From: Planctomycetaceae bacterium
Lineage (GTDB): Bacteria > Planctomycetota > Planctomycetia > Pirellulales > Pirellulaceae
DNA length: 6,258 nt
Assembly: GCA_024642765.1 (NCBI GenBank)
Contig: JAHEAM010000234.1
Location: forward strand, 1 to 6,258
Direction of reading: 5' to 3'
Shown here: positions 6,083 through 6,258 of the stretch, piece after piece
How positions within the stretch are numbered: position 1 is the stretch's first letter
Layout: every line of letters starts with the position of its first letter
The notes under the pieces: generated by a model
Seen by the model: the letters and a program-made list of their open reading frames with translations, nothing else
The model's database searches: none
Told to the model about the DNA's origin: nothing
Made by a program: the position numbers and the translations under genes

Positions 6083-6258
6083 TCTTTAGCTTGAATAGAC
6101 AGTCAAGGATTGACCGAGCAATTAACTGCAAAACTTCTTGATTTTGAAGAGCAAAACTGATTCAAATTTGATCCGACTCTACTCATCGTCTCGCTCATAC
6201 CCCACAGGACCCACTATTCGATTGAAACTTGTGCTGCTGTCTCCGTTTTACAATCGCA

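Larger units (their letters stand above)
5662..6258. other. Gene-poor region upstream of the barrel protein gene
   Basis: No convincing gene is seen in these roughly 600 bases. Plus-strand open frames of about 60 codons (5700-5888 and 5873-6064) have no recognisable domain, signal peptide or Shine-Dalgarno sequence, overlap each other, and the first starts inside the likely promoter zone of the barrel gene. Two short minus-strand frames run in from the right window edge, closing near 6214 and 6195, but are too short to judge as the end of a neighbouring gene. The region carries inverted repeats at 5822-5848, 6006-6022 and 6062-6082 and a copy of the TAGCGGTA motif at 5974-5981. An uncharacterised small RNA or a long regulatory leader is possible but not shown. 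Confidence 0.5.

Noticed and set aside
1..6258. CRISPR array, insertion sequence, tRNA, rRNA or toxin-antitoxin pair
   Set aside because: No regularly spaced repeats, transposase motifs, terminal inverted repeats with target duplications, cloverleaf-like stretch or small paired genes were seen on either strand.

Overview
The window looks like chromosomal DNA of a planctomycete, most likely of the Pirellulaceae type. This rests on the look of the MutS protein, on a HEAT-repeat exported protein of the kind seen in that phylum, on a secreted barrel protein with a Gly/Cys-rich linker, and on the near absence of Shine-Dalgarno sequences before most genes. It is an inference from remembered family resemblance, not from a search. 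Base composition is moderate, with the intergenic stretches on the right visibly richer in A/T than the genes.

Four protein genes are supported. From left to right: (1) a minus-strand gene (62-808) for an exported, probably membrane-anchored protein with about four HEAT-like repeats; (2) a divergent 307-bp intergenic region with a strong inverted repeat at 878-907; (3) plus-strand mutS (1116-3740), complete and with every key motif intact; (4) a 142-bp convergent gap with a weak hairpin; (5) a minus-strand gene (3883-4689, TTG or internal ATG start) for a divergent PlsC-like acyltransferase; (6) a strong intrinsic terminator (4753-4784) for the next gene; (7) a minus-strand gene (4828-5661) for a secreted, probably outer-membrane beta-barrel protein with a good ribosome binding site; (8) about 600 bp (5662-6258) with no convincing gene but several inverted repeats. 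The first 61 bases hold only the region downstream of the HEAT gene and nothing recognisable.

The genes do not form an operon. mutS is the only plus-strand gene and stands alone between a divergent and a convergent neighbour. The acyltransferase and barrel genes share a strand but are separated by the terminator, so they are probably separate transcripts. No functional link between mismatch repair, the acyltransferase and the surface proteins can be read from the sequence. The last three minus-strand products are all plausibly tied to the cell envelope (exported HEAT protein, lipid or glycolipid acylation, outer-membrane barrel).

No mobile element, CRISPR array, tRNA, rRNA or obvious new multi-gene system is present. 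The items most worth a second look are the Cys-rich linker of the barrel protein, the altered acyltransferase motif, the two clean intergenic inverted repeats, and a short motif (TAGCGGTA) that recurs only between genes.
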